64,000 nucleotides of DNA from Thalassia testudinum (GCA_037157565.1 JAZHRO010000063.1:12878001-12942000); one strand, 5' to 3'. Shown: positions 21,470-33,408, counted from the stretch's first letter. Numbers and translations: made by a program. Notes: generated by a model not told the origin, from the letters alone.

Positions 21470-21622
21470 AAAAAGGGGGAGAAATGGTATGGATATGGGG
21501 AGCTTCATTTGAAGGGGAGCTTCTTTGACTCCTTGTGGAGTTTTTTATTCTTCTCCTATTAAGTTTTTGTTTATTTTAAATATGGGTATTGTGTTCATTT
21601 TGTCAACACCAAAAAGGGGGAG
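21470..21622 (+). other. Repeated polypurine tracts of COP1
   Basis: AAAAAGGGGGAG occurs at 21470-21481 and again at 21611-21622, directly before the 3' LTR. A third AAAAAGGGGG lies at 20714-20723. The last is the functional position. Multiple tracts upstream of the 3' LTR are a described feature of Sireviruses. Confidence 0.75.
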
Positions 21623-21627
21623 ATTGT

Positions 21628-23028
21628 TGGAACCTAGTTGTACTTCTCTTTTGTATTTTGGTGTTAACAAAACTGCTTTAAAATTTGATGAGTTTATGAA
21701 GTATTACAGGAAAATATAGTAGTTAGAAAGTATGCAAGTAAGAAAGAATGGAAGACATGAAGATTGAAGACCATAGTTTAGTTTAGTTTGTTGTATGTTA
21801 AAACTTTTTTATGTCTCCTAACAAGAAAAAGATATCTTAGGAGTTAAAATCAAAGTAAAGATAATTAGATATCAAAATCATGTTCAATCATTCATTTTAA
21901 AACTAAGGATCGAATCTTTGAAAATATTATCGTATAGCTAAGATAGGATTTCCATAAAACTTGGTTTAAACTTGTAAAACAACGTACTTGTAGCAAGTAC
22001 TGGTACTAGTCATAAGTACCGGTACATGCTAGACACAGGTTTGGGCTTAAGTCCAAAATTGTGAACAACAAGTACCAATACTCATCATGAGTACCGGTAT
22101 TAAGTGTTCACAAGTGGTAGACTTTTGGTGTGCCTGAACCTTACAAGTAACGGTACCAATCCCCAATACCGGTACATGTAGGTCACAGCCCCGTTGCCTA
22201 TGAGTCACAAGTACAGGTACTACTGATACGTACTGCTACCAAGAGACTTTGTCGGTACTCAATAGAATGAACTAAATACCCATACCAATGATACCTCAGG
22301 CATTGTCGGGCTGACTGTGAGCAGTCAGTACCGGTACCACAACTTTAGTACTAGTACCAACTAGCCGTTGTGTCTAATCAGAATGGCTATATTACAATTA
22401 ATGTCAACCCTGCTCTTCCCATTTTGGCCCTAACGGCTAGTATTTGTATGGGAGGTGTTTAGTGGCCTATATAAACACTCCTTGAGTGTCTTTTGTATAA
22501 TAACATCAAGCCAAAAGCACTCTCCTTTCCTACACCTCCATTTCCCAATTTTCTAACTGCAAAGGAGCTTGATTTGTTGCATTCTTCTCAAGGCAACTCT
22601 TTGTTTGCAACAAATCTTCAAAGGTGATTGTGTACTTCATTGTTAAATCATTCGCTTTCAATTTAGTATTCTCACTAGATTAATTCATACACTCTTTAAG
22701 CAATATACTTGTGAGAGACTTAGGAAATTTAGTTGTAAGCTTTATTATATCTTGCTTACACCTATACTTTTGTTCATTCCTTTATCTTGTAATTGGGTTG
22801 AGGTAACCCGTTAATTTCCTCAGGTTATTAGTAAATTGATTTCCTCCGGGTTGAGGGAATTGAGTTAAAAATCCTAAGTTGGGAGACTTAGGTAGTGGAG
22901 TATCCGAGTGAGGGGAACCACTATACATCTTGTGTGCTTTTTATTTTTTGCTTATTCATGCAATTTTTATTTGTATACCATACTATTCATCCCCCATTCT
23001 AGTGTGCTTGTACCCTAGAGATCCTATA
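21628..23028 (+). repeat. COP1 3' LTR
   Basis: A 1,401-bp partner of 17807-19215, similar over the whole length by eye with scattered substitutions and a shortened palindrome cluster (22000-22360). It ends CCTAGAGATCCTATA, and ATH1 RNase H resumes at the next base. Confidence 0.88.
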
Positions 23029-24624
23029 GCTGTGACAGAAAAGGAATTGCTCATTGTAGTATTTGCTTTGGAGAAGTTTAGGTCATATCTTCTTGGGTCT
23101 AAGGTGGTCACTTTTACTGATCATGCGGCATTGAAACACCCCATTGCCTAGAAAGATTCTAAGCCATGACTTATTAGGTGGATTCTACTCCTTCAAGAGT
23201 TTGACTTCGAGATTCGTGAAAAAAAAGTAGTGGAAAATGTAGTGGCTGATCACCTATCCCGCCTCCCACTTGACTCTTCATTTGGAGACATCTGTGAGAC
23301 ATTTCCTGATGAAACCCTTATGGCGGTAACACTGACTTCACCTTGGTATGCTAATACCATCAATTACTTAGTCACTGGAGAGACTCCTGGCTCTTAGGAT
23401 GAGTAGAAAAGGAAGAGATTCATATCCCAAGCTAGATACTTTCATTTGGAAGAGCCTGAATTGTTTAGAATTGGACAAGACCTACCATTAAGATGATGTG
23501 TGCCTGAAGAGGAGCAACAAAGTGTGTTGAGTTTTTGCCATGAACTTCATTGTGGAGGAGACTTTGGTGCTAAGAAAATGGCTTTTAAGGTTCTTCACTC
23601 TGAATTTTGGTGGCCTACTTTGTTTAAGGATTCTCATAACATTGTTAAGGCCTGTATTAGATGTCAATGACTGGAATGATTAGGAAGAGGAATGAGATGC
23701 CTCAACACTCGATCCAACCTATTGAAATTTTTGATGTTTGGGGAATAGACTTTATGGGCCCCTTTCCTTCATCCCAAGGTTATGAGCATATCTTAGTGGC
23801 AGTTGACTATGTCTCTAAATGGATAGAGGCCATTCCTACACGCACAAATGGCCACTCCGTGGTATTGAAATTTGTGAAGGCCAATATCATATCTCGATTC
23901 AGCTACCCTAAGACTATTATTAGTAATGGGTACCTCATTTCCGCAATCATCACTTTAATTGGTTACTCAAGAGTCTAGGGGTCACTCACAAGATTACTAC
24001 CCCGTACCATCCTCAAACGAGTGGCCAAGTTGAAGTGTCGAATAGCGAGATAAAGAACATTTTGGAAAGATCATTAGGCCTGATAGGAAAGACTGGTCCT
24101 GAAAGCTTGATGATGCTTTATGCGCTGATCGAACGGCTTACAAAACCCCTTTGGGTACATCTCCCTTCCGGATAGTGTACCAGAAAGCATCCCATTTACC
24201 CGTTGAGCTAGAACATAGTGCACTTTGGGCTATTTGAAGTGTCAACATGGATTTAGAAAAGGCAAGTAAGGCACGACTTCTCGAATTAAGTGAGCTTGAG
24301 GAGTTAAGGAATGATGCTTATGACACCTCTCAAGCCTATAAGGAGAGAACTAAAGTCTTGCATGATAAGTATATCCTTAGAAAGACCATTGAGCCCAACA
24401 AAAAAGTCTTGCTTTTCAATTCCAGACTTGAGCTTTTTCCAGGGAAATTAAAATCTCATTGGGATGGGCCATACATAATCCCTAAAGTGTTTCCGCATGG
24501 GGCCGTTGAGATCAAGAGTCCCTCCTCTTCAGCAATGCCCTTTACCGTTAATGGCCAATGGTTGAAACCGTATATTACTTTGGATGGCCACCTAGTTGAC
24601 AAGGTCACTTACAAGGAGCCTTAG
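23029..24624 (+). pseudogene. ATH1 RNase H end and integrase
   Basis: RNase H resumes AVTEKELLIVVFALEKFRSY and shows FTDHAALKHPIA, then FDFEIREKK and ADHLSRLPLD. The integrase zinc-finger region has CHELHCGGDFGAKKMA, EFWWPTLFKD and CIRCQ (to about 23670). After a frameshift the core has [20 protein letters not shown] (first Asp present) and [11 protein letters not shown], where the second catalytic Asp is replaced by Asn. After another frameshift it has YHPQTSGQVEVSNSEIK (Glu present). The C-terminal part, open at 24247-24624, contains KLKSHWDGPYII and NGQWLKPYI, typical of the Athila integrase tail. Dead gene. Confidence 0.9.
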
Positions 24625-24674
24625 CTCCTGTCATTCTCTCCCTCGGGTAATATCTTCCCTTGGCTATTTTTCTT

Positions 24675-24711
24675 CCAATGAGGACATTGTTTGAACTAGG
24701 CATGGGGGGAT
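24675..24711 (+). promoter_or_regulatory. Internal polypurine-like box of ATH1
   Basis: CCAATGAGGACATTGTTTGA then CTAGGCATGGGGGGAT. It nearly duplicates the terminal tract (AAGCATGGGGG) and lies 1.23 kb before the 3' LTR. It could be a second plus-strand priming site or a relic; function inferred only. Confidence 0.5.
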
Positions 24712-25294
24712 AGGACCTGAGGCATTTGTTTACAGCATGTATACATTTTGCATTCATGCATGCATATTGCATTAAGATAATAATCATAATAATAGTAATA
24801 AATTGAAGGCCATGTCATTATGCTTAACCGGTTGGGCCTTGCATTCTTAGGCATAAGATCAGGGCTTTTCGTTAAACTAAGTTGACTCTAGGTATCTGAC
24901 CGTAGAAGCTAAGTTGAGCTACTAGCTTTTGACCCTTAGAGTCCTTTGTGGACTTAAAAATTTAAGTAGGAGTTAAGTTGTGGACCATTCCTCCAGTGGT
25001 TGAGGAAGGAAAGCTAGGGATTGAGTTAAAGGCTGGGTAGTACCTGGTGCCTTTTTCTACCATTTGGTTTACGAGTCCTTGTAACCTAAGCATCAACATC
25101 ACACACACTTGGTTTTCTGTAAATAGTGATCACCTTAATTCCTTTCTTGAAGAAAATTTGGTTCTCTTAGTTTTTTCTTAGGAGAAGCTTGAAAAGACAA
25201 TTTGATTGGATGAGTTCCTGCTGCATGAGAGGTGGAGTATATACTCACCTTGATGATGCAATGATAACATGTCACCTCCTCGATGCTTGTCTCT

Positions 25295-25500
25295 TAGGAT
25301 ATCCATCCTACTGAGGGCATGTAAGCACATTGTGCAGTTCAGGTAAAATGGGTGGCCCTATCTCAAAATGCTAATTGCCATAGGCTTGAATTCGCTTAAG
25401 AAAACTATAGGCGATACTATTTTCAAGTGTCAATTGCCAGGAGTTCTTGGGGTCACTATGGGCGATGCTATCTCGAAGCATCAAAAGCCAGGCACCCTTC
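25295..25500 (+). repeat. Tandem 51-57-base repeats and near-palindrome in ATH1 3' region
   Basis: TAGGATATCCATCCTA (25295-25310) is followed by three degenerate units starting near 25348, 25405 and 25456. Each has a form like CTATGGGCGATGCTATCTCG then AATTGCCAGG. Reverse-oriented relatives lie at 58568-58675 (two units) and 63145-63297 (three units). Confidence 0.6.
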
Positions 25501-25578
25501 GAAGTTCAGTGATGGGGACAATGAATCCGATACATACCATGTTGATAGCTGATACACGGTTAGACTTAGAGGAATCAT

Positions 25579-25579
<1 letters not shown>

Positions 25580-25622
<43 letters not shown>
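25580..25622. repeat. (AT)n microsatellite
   Basis: An uninterrupted AT dinucleotide run of about 40 bases inside the ATH1 3' non-coding region. It probably arose by slippage and has no evident role. Confidence 0.95.
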
Positions 25623-25628
<6 letters not shown>

Positions 25629-25920
25629 AATCCCTCTTACTCTCTTTCTAGGTTGGAAATCATACGAACCTCAAATAAATCAGACCAATGCACATGCACA
25701 GATGCTTTAATCTCTGGGGCCAATAAACCCTAAGGTAGAGCTAGAAATCAAGGAAACCTATGCCTGCAACTTGTCCTTAGCCAACCTAGTTTGTAACTTA
25801 GGAACTACTTGAGAATTAGGTCTAAACTATGTAATTTAACATATTTCTAAGGGAAGATCGATTGGGTTGGTGAGTCTACTTAGAGAGCTGGGTTATTGCT
25901 TGAGTTTGCTAGGGACTAGC

Positions 25921-25938
25921 AAAAACTAAGCATGGGGG
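25921..25938 (+). other. Polypurine tract of ATH1
   Basis: AAAAACTAAGCATGGGGG followed by CATT and the LTR start TGATGAGTCC at 25943. It follows GGGACTAGC, as in the NA elements. Confidence 0.8.
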
Positions 25939-25942
25939 CATT

Positions 25943-27472
25943 TGATGAGTCCATATTTGTGGGATAATTAGTTACTTAAACACCTAGACTTTAGATTAAT
26001 AATAATATATAAGTAGCATGCATTAAAATGTAAATATTGTAGTTCATATGTATTTGCTTTCATGCATTACATTCATATCTAAATACATTTAGAACTTATT
26101 TTGAATAGCACACATTAGCTTAGTATATAAATTAGTTTACATGCATCACACATTTTGTGCATTATTTAGTTAAAAATAGGAATTAGTTTCTTTTAAAGGT
26201 TTATGCATAAATTACACATCAATTCTTCATGGTACGATCGGCTGGCCACTATTGAAGACCATTGAAGGCCTGGAAGAAGCAGATCTCACCATCACTCCAT
26301 TTGAATTCTGCTGCGACGACCATAAAAGGAGTTGCTACCATGACGGAGGGAGGCCTCCTCCCCGACCCAATACTGTGCTTCACCTCCATCACCACCAGCC
26401 TCAACCATGGCAACAAGACTCCACCACTGTGGGCGTGTGGCGTGACAGGCCACATTGTCGTCCGGAGCTCGCTTGCATCACCGTGCTTCTTGAGCACAAC
26501 AACACCTGCAACACCACCGCTACCTCCACGCACCATCACCATTCTTCTTCTTCTTCATCTTCTTCCTCTGTTTGTCCTTTGTAACCACACATCACCAAAA
26601 CAAACCTATCAACAGAGTCACAACCCTTGCGCGTGCGACACTCTAGCTTCGCCCTATCCCTCGTGCAGCGTCACCCTCGCGTACCATTGACCTTGTGCAC
26701 CACCTGCGTGTGCTGCCCACCCACCTACGTGTTCTCTTGCCTCCCTCCCCTCGTCGCAACTCCACCCGCATGCAGCAGAGGCCATGTGCACCTCTAGCAG
26801 CTCGCGCGTACCATCTCCTCTCTATGTGCACCTCCAATAGCCTGCGCTCACCCTCTCCTCTCCACGTGCCACTCTCCAGTAGCAAGTAGCATCACCCCCA
26901 TCTCCCCCTGATTGTGTGTAGTTGCACCAAGCAGCAGCACCCACCACCGTTCTATACTCCACATCGCCACCTCTGACCATCCCACACCTCACCGACACCA
27001 TCACCGCAAAGCCCTCTATGGTAACTACCTCCAACAAGCTCCTCACCTCTGGCCATCACTTCCTCTGTGTGCAAGCAAAAGGCAAAGCTTTGCCCCTATT
27101 TTGAACATAATTAAAATTTACTTGCCATGCCATTGTAAACTTCTCATTTTCTCATTTAAAGAATAGTTTATTATGTTGAGATTATGAGAAAACCCTTGCC
27201 TTTCAATGAAAATGCCATATCACCTTTATAAAGCATTGTAAACTTATTTAAAAGGTAGATTTGGCTTGACTTCTAGGAAAAATTAATCGTGAACATCTAT
27301 TTTCGACATGCAGGAGTTTTAACAGGCATAAGCCTCCCTATAGAGACGACCTGCTCCCTTGTGAGTGGTTATTTATTTGTCATCTATTTTGATCACGCGC
27401 TTCACCACTCGATTTCTATACTACAATGTAATCTTAGATCATATTTTCAAACACTATTTTAGCACTCAATCA
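25943..27472 (+). repeat. ATH1 3' LTR
   Basis: A 1,530-bp LTR from TGATGAGTCC to CACTCAATCA, followed by CAATG. It is related to solo LTRs S1 (+) and S3 (-). It has an AT-rich U3 with several CATGCA motifs (26015-26150), a GC-rich middle (26270-27080) and a tail with CTTGTGAGTGGTTATTT (about 27358) also present in S1. Frames at 26262-26690 and 26695-26889 lie inside it and are not supported as genes. Confidence 0.85.
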
Positions 27473-27477
27473 CAATG

Positions 27478-28817
27478 TCTAGGGGGCAATGCGACATCCT
27501 TACAGGCTTCGGATAAAAATCTGACCGTATGGATGGATCTGGAGTGACGATCGTAGTCCACAAACATAAAGATCATCTTGATCCAAGCACCGTGGCATCC
27601 TCTGCAAGTGAAAGAAGATGGATAGCCCAGATGGTGCCATGTGGTGCCATCTAGGCCACCCAACACGTGCAGCTGCGGGTGCCCTTCATCATTTGCGACC
27701 TCGCACCACAGCCGTAGGATCAAGATCTAATGGCTGGGATGCCTCAACGACCTCATTACTCAATTCCTCCTCGAGGCACAATCACACTAGTGGCACATTG
27801 GTCTTGAAGCGCACTCCTAAAGGAGGGGCACGGGTTCAAATCCCACAACTCCCCCAAATTCTCAATTAGATATAGCCGCACACAAGGGCGCGTAACATGT
27901 GTGCCCGAGAGCTGTGCACTCGCAGTGCGCAGGAGTGCACGAAGCTTAGCGCTAGTGCACGTACGCAACATGGCAACGTGAGGCATGGGCGTGAGATGCA
28001 CACAGTAGCAGTAGCCCCAGTGAGGCACGTGTGTGAGTGCCAGCAGGGGTGTGCACGGATCTTTAGCGACGACTTTGGTGTCGCTACATCCCGTGGACAA
28101 AATTCTTCCTCTCCTCACCCACTATAAAAGACCCACACCCCTCCCTCCATCTTCATATCTTTCTTTCTCTCCTTCACCACCTCGAAGGCTCTAGAGAGAG
28201 CTTTTCCCAAGCCTGGGATGCTCCTCTAAAGTAGAAAAACAAATATTTTTCCCGCCTCTCATCCCCATTTGTGGAGCATCCTGTTGTCATCCTCTCACCC
28301 CTTTGGGAAGTAGATCATCATTGCAACGCCGTTCTACCCCTTTCTCCTTCCTCCGATGCCGTTCTTCTTCGTCCAACTTCCCACCACATTCGTCTGGGGT
28401 GTCTTCAATGCGAGTCATCCTCTAAGCGACCATCGAGTGGGATTCTTCTCACCTTATATTCTATTACTTTCTAGTTTAGTTGTAATTTCTCGATTATGTG
28501 TAATAAACATTTGTTTGAACATATATGTTGATTGTCTCTCTCTCTCTATCTTTGTCTTATTTTGCAAGTAGATTAGTTAGATTTCATTGACCTGATCTTT
28601 TGTCGTATAAAATACCAACAAAATCTCAAAAGATAAAAATAAAAAAAAAAACAAAAGCAAAACACGGATTTCACAAACCAAATGTTCGCCTTCTTGTGTT
28701 CGACCTGGGACTCCCTTTTGAATTTGGGTATAAATTTCATCTGGTTACCAGATTTCTACGCACTATGACGATGGGTTTCCAACTCAAATCTTTTTGCGTA
28801 CAAAATCATGCTCATCA
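27478..28817 (+). repeat. ATH2 LTR, 5' end cut by ATH1
   Basis: Aligns with S4 from 30917 onward. It has the palindrome TGGTGCCATGTGGTGCCA (27632-27649), an inverted repeat TAGCGAC/GTCGCTA (28064-28086), TATA box TATAAAAG (28123-28130), a pyrimidine-rich segment and the TGTTCGACCTGGGACTCC box (about 28697). It ends CATGCTCATCA. Confidence 0.82.
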
Positions 28818-28855
28818 GTAGGCCATACACCAATTACAAAACCCTCAAGGGCAAC

Positions 28856-29553
28856 CCTCTCCATCCCCACCAAACCCACCATGACCCCCTGAGGGCCAAC
28901 CTAAGCCGTTCCGTGATTTCTATGATCCTTTTACTGCTCAAGTTGAACCTTATCTTAGGGTCCCTAGAGGGGGAGATCATTTTGAGTTGAACCCTAATGT
29001 CCTTAGCTTGATCCAAACCCACATTAGGGGGAGCTCAAATGAAGACCCTTTCCAAACCTGGAGGATCTAGACTGGATTGCTTGGACTGTGAAACCAAGGA
29101 ACATCCACCTTGATATTGTCTTAATGAAGATGTTCCTGTTCTTCCTAAAAGAAAAAGCTTCCTGGCTTATAACTTTAGGGAGACCCATCTCCACTTGGTA
29201 GGAATTGAGGCATGCCTTCCTAAAGAAGTGTTTCTCCATAGGAAAAACCAATGCCCTCAGAAGAGCCATTACCATATTCACCTTGTAGAGTGGAGAGTAA
29301 TTTCACAAGGTGTGGGAATGATTTAATAAATTATAAAGAAATGCCCACATCACAAGCTTCCAAGGTGTCAATTAGCCCAGATCTTCTACCATGGTTTGGA
29401 CAACACCATTAGGATTTCATCAATGCCTCATGTGGAGGAAATTTTATGAATAAAGACAAGGAAAGCACCTTCGAACTCTGAGTCGATGAGTGAGAACTCA
29501 CTTAATAATCCCTCCATGACCACATTTAATAGGTCCAGTCAACCCCGTGGTGG
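28856..29553 (+). pseudogene. ATH2 gag fragment, Athila type
   Basis: In shifting frames it reads EGQPKPFRDFYDPFTAQVEP, then HFELNPNVLSLIQTHIRG and EDPF. Further on come VKPRNIHLDIVLMKMFLFFL and KEKASWLI, LGRPISTW and ELRHAFLKKCFSIGKTNALR, and later HHKLPRCQLAQIFYHGLDNT. These are capsid motifs of Athila/Ty3 gag. There are stops and frameshifts throughout; no zinc knuckle is reached before the cut at 29553 by the NA4 LTR. Confidence 0.82.
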
Positions 29554-29554
29554 A

Positions 29555-32500
29555 TGTTGCACCCGGGAAATAACGTTTTGATTAAAATGCATCATAGTAA
29601 AGTCACGATTTCGATTCAACAATAATTTTTATATAACGAGATGTGAGTCCCAGTCGATCTCAGGGAGGTGTAGTGTTGCGACTTTGATTTCTTTTTCTCT
29701 CTCTGTACTCATTTAAAATCATATTCCGATTTCAATGGCACGAATATAAGATTCAACAATCGCGCTATTTACTCATAAAATGTGTGCATGAGTCAGATAG
29801 ATCACAAAGGTGAACGTGTGAGTGTTGGTTCGCACTACTTCTATTACGTGATGGTGATTAACAAAGAATGAGCCTATCGCTAAATTGTTAATAGCTTCCG
29901 GACTTAACATTTTTATTGTAGAAGTACTTGCTCAGAAATAGATAACATGAAGCTTTATTCCATCAAATCATAAGTTTACACAGTCATTTCTAGAGGAATG
30001 CTCATACATTGAAATGAAAACTATGCTAGTAGAAATCAGATACACACATGGATCGTGAGTAGAATACGCATGCACTCTTGGGGGTAGATGCTACTATGCT
30101 ACTAACAGGAAATTAATGCAACAATAAAAAAGTGAAGAATAATAACTAAGGTGAAGTCGGGCACCAGAGGTGGTCTTTGGTGGCCATATGGTTTGAAGTG
30201 GTAGAAGGGAGAGAGGGGCAAACAAGGTAGGTTGGTTGGCCTCTTGAGAGGTGGTAGAGATGTTGCTCTTGGACCTTGGACATGGAGGTGTGTAATGAAG
30301 GAGTGAGTGCTCGTGAGTGAAGGTGTGCAATGGTGGTCCAAGATAAAGTGTAGAGGGATGGCTTGGGCAGCCACCATGGAGGTCTTTTCATAGACTTGAG
30401 GAGACCTAAGTGGGCGTTGGGAGGAAGGGTCTAGAAGACCCTTAGGTAGCCGTCCAACATAGCCAAGAGTGGGTCTTCTTGGATCCACAAATTGTGGATG
30501 CAATGAAGACTTTCTATATTTAGGGTTTTAGGGTTTTTTCCAAGTAGTGCCACCAATGTGTGGACTCCAACTTTGTGTGGGTGTGCATGCATGAGTTAGG
30601 TGGTCAAGTGGATGTCTGATGTAGACACATTTAATTAGGATAAACTACCTATTTATGCATGTTCCTAGTCTTAGATATGCATTCTATATTATAAATATTG
30701 CGTAGCATGCATTATTCTACATTTAGAGTAGTTTCTGTATATTATAGGTTAATTCATGTCCTTTTGTGGTTAGGAGGGAAGGAGATTTATTTTGGCACCT
30801 CAAATTGACAATCCGACGAAACATATCTGATCAGGACAATGATCAGAGTCCAACACCTCCAAAATAGTCTAGATCAGAATCCTATAGCACCATATGTAGT
30901 CTGAAGAAGAACAATGGCTAGGGGGAAATGCGACATCCTTATGGATTTAGGATGAAAAATCCAACCGTACAGATGGATTCGGAGCAACAATCGTAGTCCA
31001 GAAACGTAAAGATCATCTTGATTCGAACACGGTGGCATCCTTTGCAAGCGAAAGAAGATGGATGACCCAAATGGCGCCACATGGCACCATCTAGGCCACC
31101 CAATGTTGGGAAGCAGCAACTACGGGTGCTCCTCATCATCTGTGACCTCGTACCACAACCGTTGGATCAAGATCCAATGGCTGGGATGCCTCTGCACCCG
31201 CAACACTCAACTCCTCCTCTCGACAATCCAACATAGCAGCATAGTGGTCGTGAAGGCCACTCTGAAAGCCGTGGCGTGCGTTCAACTCCTCCAGTGCCTC
31301 AAATTCAGCCTAGCAGCGAGGCACACCCAAATTCAACTGCTCAATCATGATCGAGTTGTCGGGATGCAGCCACACAGCACAACGGATGAGCATAGATATG
31401 CCCACAAGCACATGCACAATTGCATGCTCTAACCGATGCCCAATCTAACGTGCCATCAAGCATGCAATTTGAAGGAGCGATCTTCGAGCAATCCTCAACC
31501 TCGAGATTGTGATCCAACAATCGTGCTTCATCCATGCCTCGCCAGTTGCTACGTGTGGAGGGCGCAAATGCATGAACACCAGCATGCCCTTTAGCAACAT
31601 TTGGGGTGGATCATCAGCGATGCATTTGATGTTGTTATATCCCATGGTCGAATTTTTTCCACTCCACTAAAAAAGGGCCTACACCCCTCCATCCACCTTC
31701 ATCTCTTCCTTTCTCTCCACCACCTCCAAGGCTATAGAGAGAGCTTTTCCCAAGCTCAGGATGCTCATCTAGAGTAGAAAACCAAATATTTTTCCTACCT
31801 CTCATCCCCCTTCGTGGAGAATCTCATGGCCATCCTCTCACCACCTTTTGGGAAGAAGATCCTCGCCACGACACCATCTTGCCCTGCCCTCCATCCTTTG
31901 GCTCTGTCCTTGTTTGTTTTGCTCCTTACCACCTTCCTCCAAGAGACGTCAGAGTGAGTAGTCCTCTAAGCGACTGTTGAGGGGGACTCTTCTCACCTTT
32001 ATCTATCTTTTACTAGTTTTTAGTGTAGTTTTCTGCTTTCTTAGGTGTAGCAAACTATTTGAGATATATATGTAATTGTTTCTCTCTCTTTCTCTCTCTC
32101 TCTCTCTGTAAGTAGATCAGATATATAAATTATTTTTACTTGATCTCTTACTCTATAAAAATACAAAAAAATTACAAAAGATAAAAAGCAACAAAAAGAA
32201 ATAAAATTGAAAGTGCGGATTTCAAAACCAAACGTTCGCCTCCCCATGTTCGACTTGGGACTCCCTTTAGAGTTTGGTAAATTTATTTGGTTAGCAGATT
32301 TCTAAGCACTACAATGACGAGTTCCCAATGCAAATCTTTTCACGTACAAAACCATGCTCACCAATGTCTTTGGTCCATGACAAGGTAGGGTCTAAGTAGG
32401 TTTTTAGAAATAGGTTTACATAACCAATTGCTATATTGATTGATCCAATTGAACTTACACAAGTTTAATTGAGTCAATGTGTGTGTAATTGGGAGATCAG

Positions 32501-33408
32501 GTTTCCAATTAAGTTGAGTGTCAGTCAATTGGACTTTGACTAAGTCCAAATAGACCTACATGGGTTGAGAATTAAGCTCAATTGGACTCTATGAGTCCAA
32601 TTGACTAGGTAGAATGTAATTGACTTGATTTGAGTCAATTGGGCTTAAGGAGAACTTATCTAGGTTCTTAGGAGGGTCTTAGGATAGGTTATTAGACTTA
32701 CGGTAACTTAAATTAGGTTTCCTAAGGTGTAGGATGGGATTTCTAAGCCTTAAGAATCAAGGTCTAGCCTTAAATACAAAAATAGCATCTGGAGGTTGCC
32801 TTTGGACATCTGATTCTCAGATTAGATGACTTATACTTAAAAATCAGAAGTCTAAAGTCCTAGTGGACTTCCAATATTGAGTCAGTATGGGCATCAGGTT
32901 CTGTCATGGGTTGCTGCAGAAATTGGATGTCTGACCTATTGTCTGGACGTCCAGTGGTTGGCCGGAAAGTGGGTTTTGAGGTGTTTTAGGATAGGATGAC
33001 CTAATAAGAAGATGGCTAGGGTTTGGAAAGATGGATATGGTTATCCTAAGGCTAGGGATTGGTGCATGGTGGCCTAATGTTCTTCATATTTTAATTCTAA
33101 CATTAAAATCTTATAAGTAGCATCTCATACCTCTCCTACATTATTTATTTACAATTTTACTCCAGATCTTCCGCTTTAGCTCTACTGCAGCTCTAGCCTT
33201 TAACCTACTTCAAATCATCTTCTGAGCTTCTTATTACCTGAAAATTAAATAATACACTAATCAGTATAGAAAATTGTCATTATTGCAGAAATATGTAGAT
33301 AAAGTAGTAAAGATGCAAACTATGCAGCTAATGCATGAGTTATTCTACAATTATGCTAAGATCTAACTTAATTCAGGTTGATTAGGTCATATGATTGCTG
33401 CGTAATCA
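29555..33408 (-). repeat. NA4 3' LTR, interrupted by S4
   Basis: About 2,102 bp when S4 and one target copy are removed (29555-30616 plus 32369-33408). On the minus strand it starts TGATTACGCAGCAATC and ends TGCAACA. It carries the common LTR box near 29643-29672. The frames at 30094-30503 fall within it. Confidence 0.85.
30617..32363 (+). mobile_element. S4: solo LTR of the NA/ATH2 group
   Basis: A 1,747-bp insertion from TGATGTAGACACATT to GCTCACCA with a perfect ATGTC duplication (30612-30616 and 32364-32368). It has the palindrome TGGCGCCACATGGCACCA (31072-31089), a mutated TATA region, a pyrimidine-rich segment with a CT microsatellite near 32080-32116, and the TGTTCGACTTGGGACTCCC box near 32249. 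Confidence 0.93.

Larger units (their letters stand above)
17807..23028 (+). mobile_element. COP1: Sirevirus-like Ty1/copia element with large internal deletion
   Basis: Two LTRs (17807-19215 and 21628-23028) starting TGGAACCTAG and ending CCTACA/CCTATA, flanked by GTTGT (17802-17806) and GCTGT (23029-23033). This reading restores N-Y-I-A-V-T-E-K-E in the ATH1 RNase H; an alternative LTR start three bases earlier fits less well. Internally it keeps a short tRNA-Met-type primer site, copia reverse transcriptase and RNase H, then a 1-kb tail with an acidic frame and repeated AAAAAGGGGG tracts. Gag, protease and integrase are missing. Palindrome-rich LTRs, multiple polypurine tracts and an extra 3' frame point to the Sirevirus lineage. 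It could only move in trans. Confidence 0.88.
24625..25920 (+). other. ATH1 3' non-coding region
   Basis: No envelope-like or other credible frame. It contains the internal polypurine-like box (24675-24711), a near-palindrome (25295-25310), three degenerate tandem repeats (about 25348-25500) and an (AT)n microsatellite (25580-25622). The same landmarks occur, reversed, in NA5 (58.5-59.4 kb) and B (63.1-64.0 kb). Confidence 0.7.
11759..27472 (+). mobile_element. ATH1: Athila-clade Ty3/gypsy element, 5' part outside the window
   Basis: Five separated blocks read as one pol gene: reverse transcriptase (11761-11939, 13666-13838, 15305-15709, start of 17382), RNase H (17382-17806 and 23029 onward) and integrase (to 24624). 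A 1.3-kb non-coding 3' region, a polypurine tract and a 3' LTR (25943-27472) follow. There is no envelope-like frame after integrase. The 3' LTR is followed by CAATG (27473-27477) and then ATH2 LTR sequence that matches S4 across the site (ACAATGGCTAGGGGG in S4), so ATH1 inserted into the ATH2 LTR. The gag and 5' LTR must lie left of the CACTA element, outside the window. All coding parts carry stops and frameshifts. Confidence 0.88.
27473..29553 (+). mobile_element. ATH2: truncated Athila element (partial LTR and gag)
   Basis: The oldest visible host element. Its LTR starts mid-sequence at the ATH1 target site CAATG. The missing first part (about 300 bases by comparison with S4) must lie left of ATH1, outside the window. 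The LTR end (28817) passes almost directly into gag with no primer site, so primer site and leader are deleted. Gag is cut at 29553 by NA4. The LTR belongs to the same group as S4, S2 and NA2, making ATH2 a candidate relative of the driver that mobilised the NA elements. Confidence 0.78.

Noticed and set aside
24625..25942. Envelope-like gene of ATH1
   Set aside because: No frame longer than about 85 codons, and the region is explained by conserved non-coding landmarks shared with NA5 and B.
26252..26889. Frames of up to 142 codons as genes
   Set aside because: Inside the ATH1 3' LTR; similar GC-rich chance frames occur in S1 and S3. No recognisable motif.
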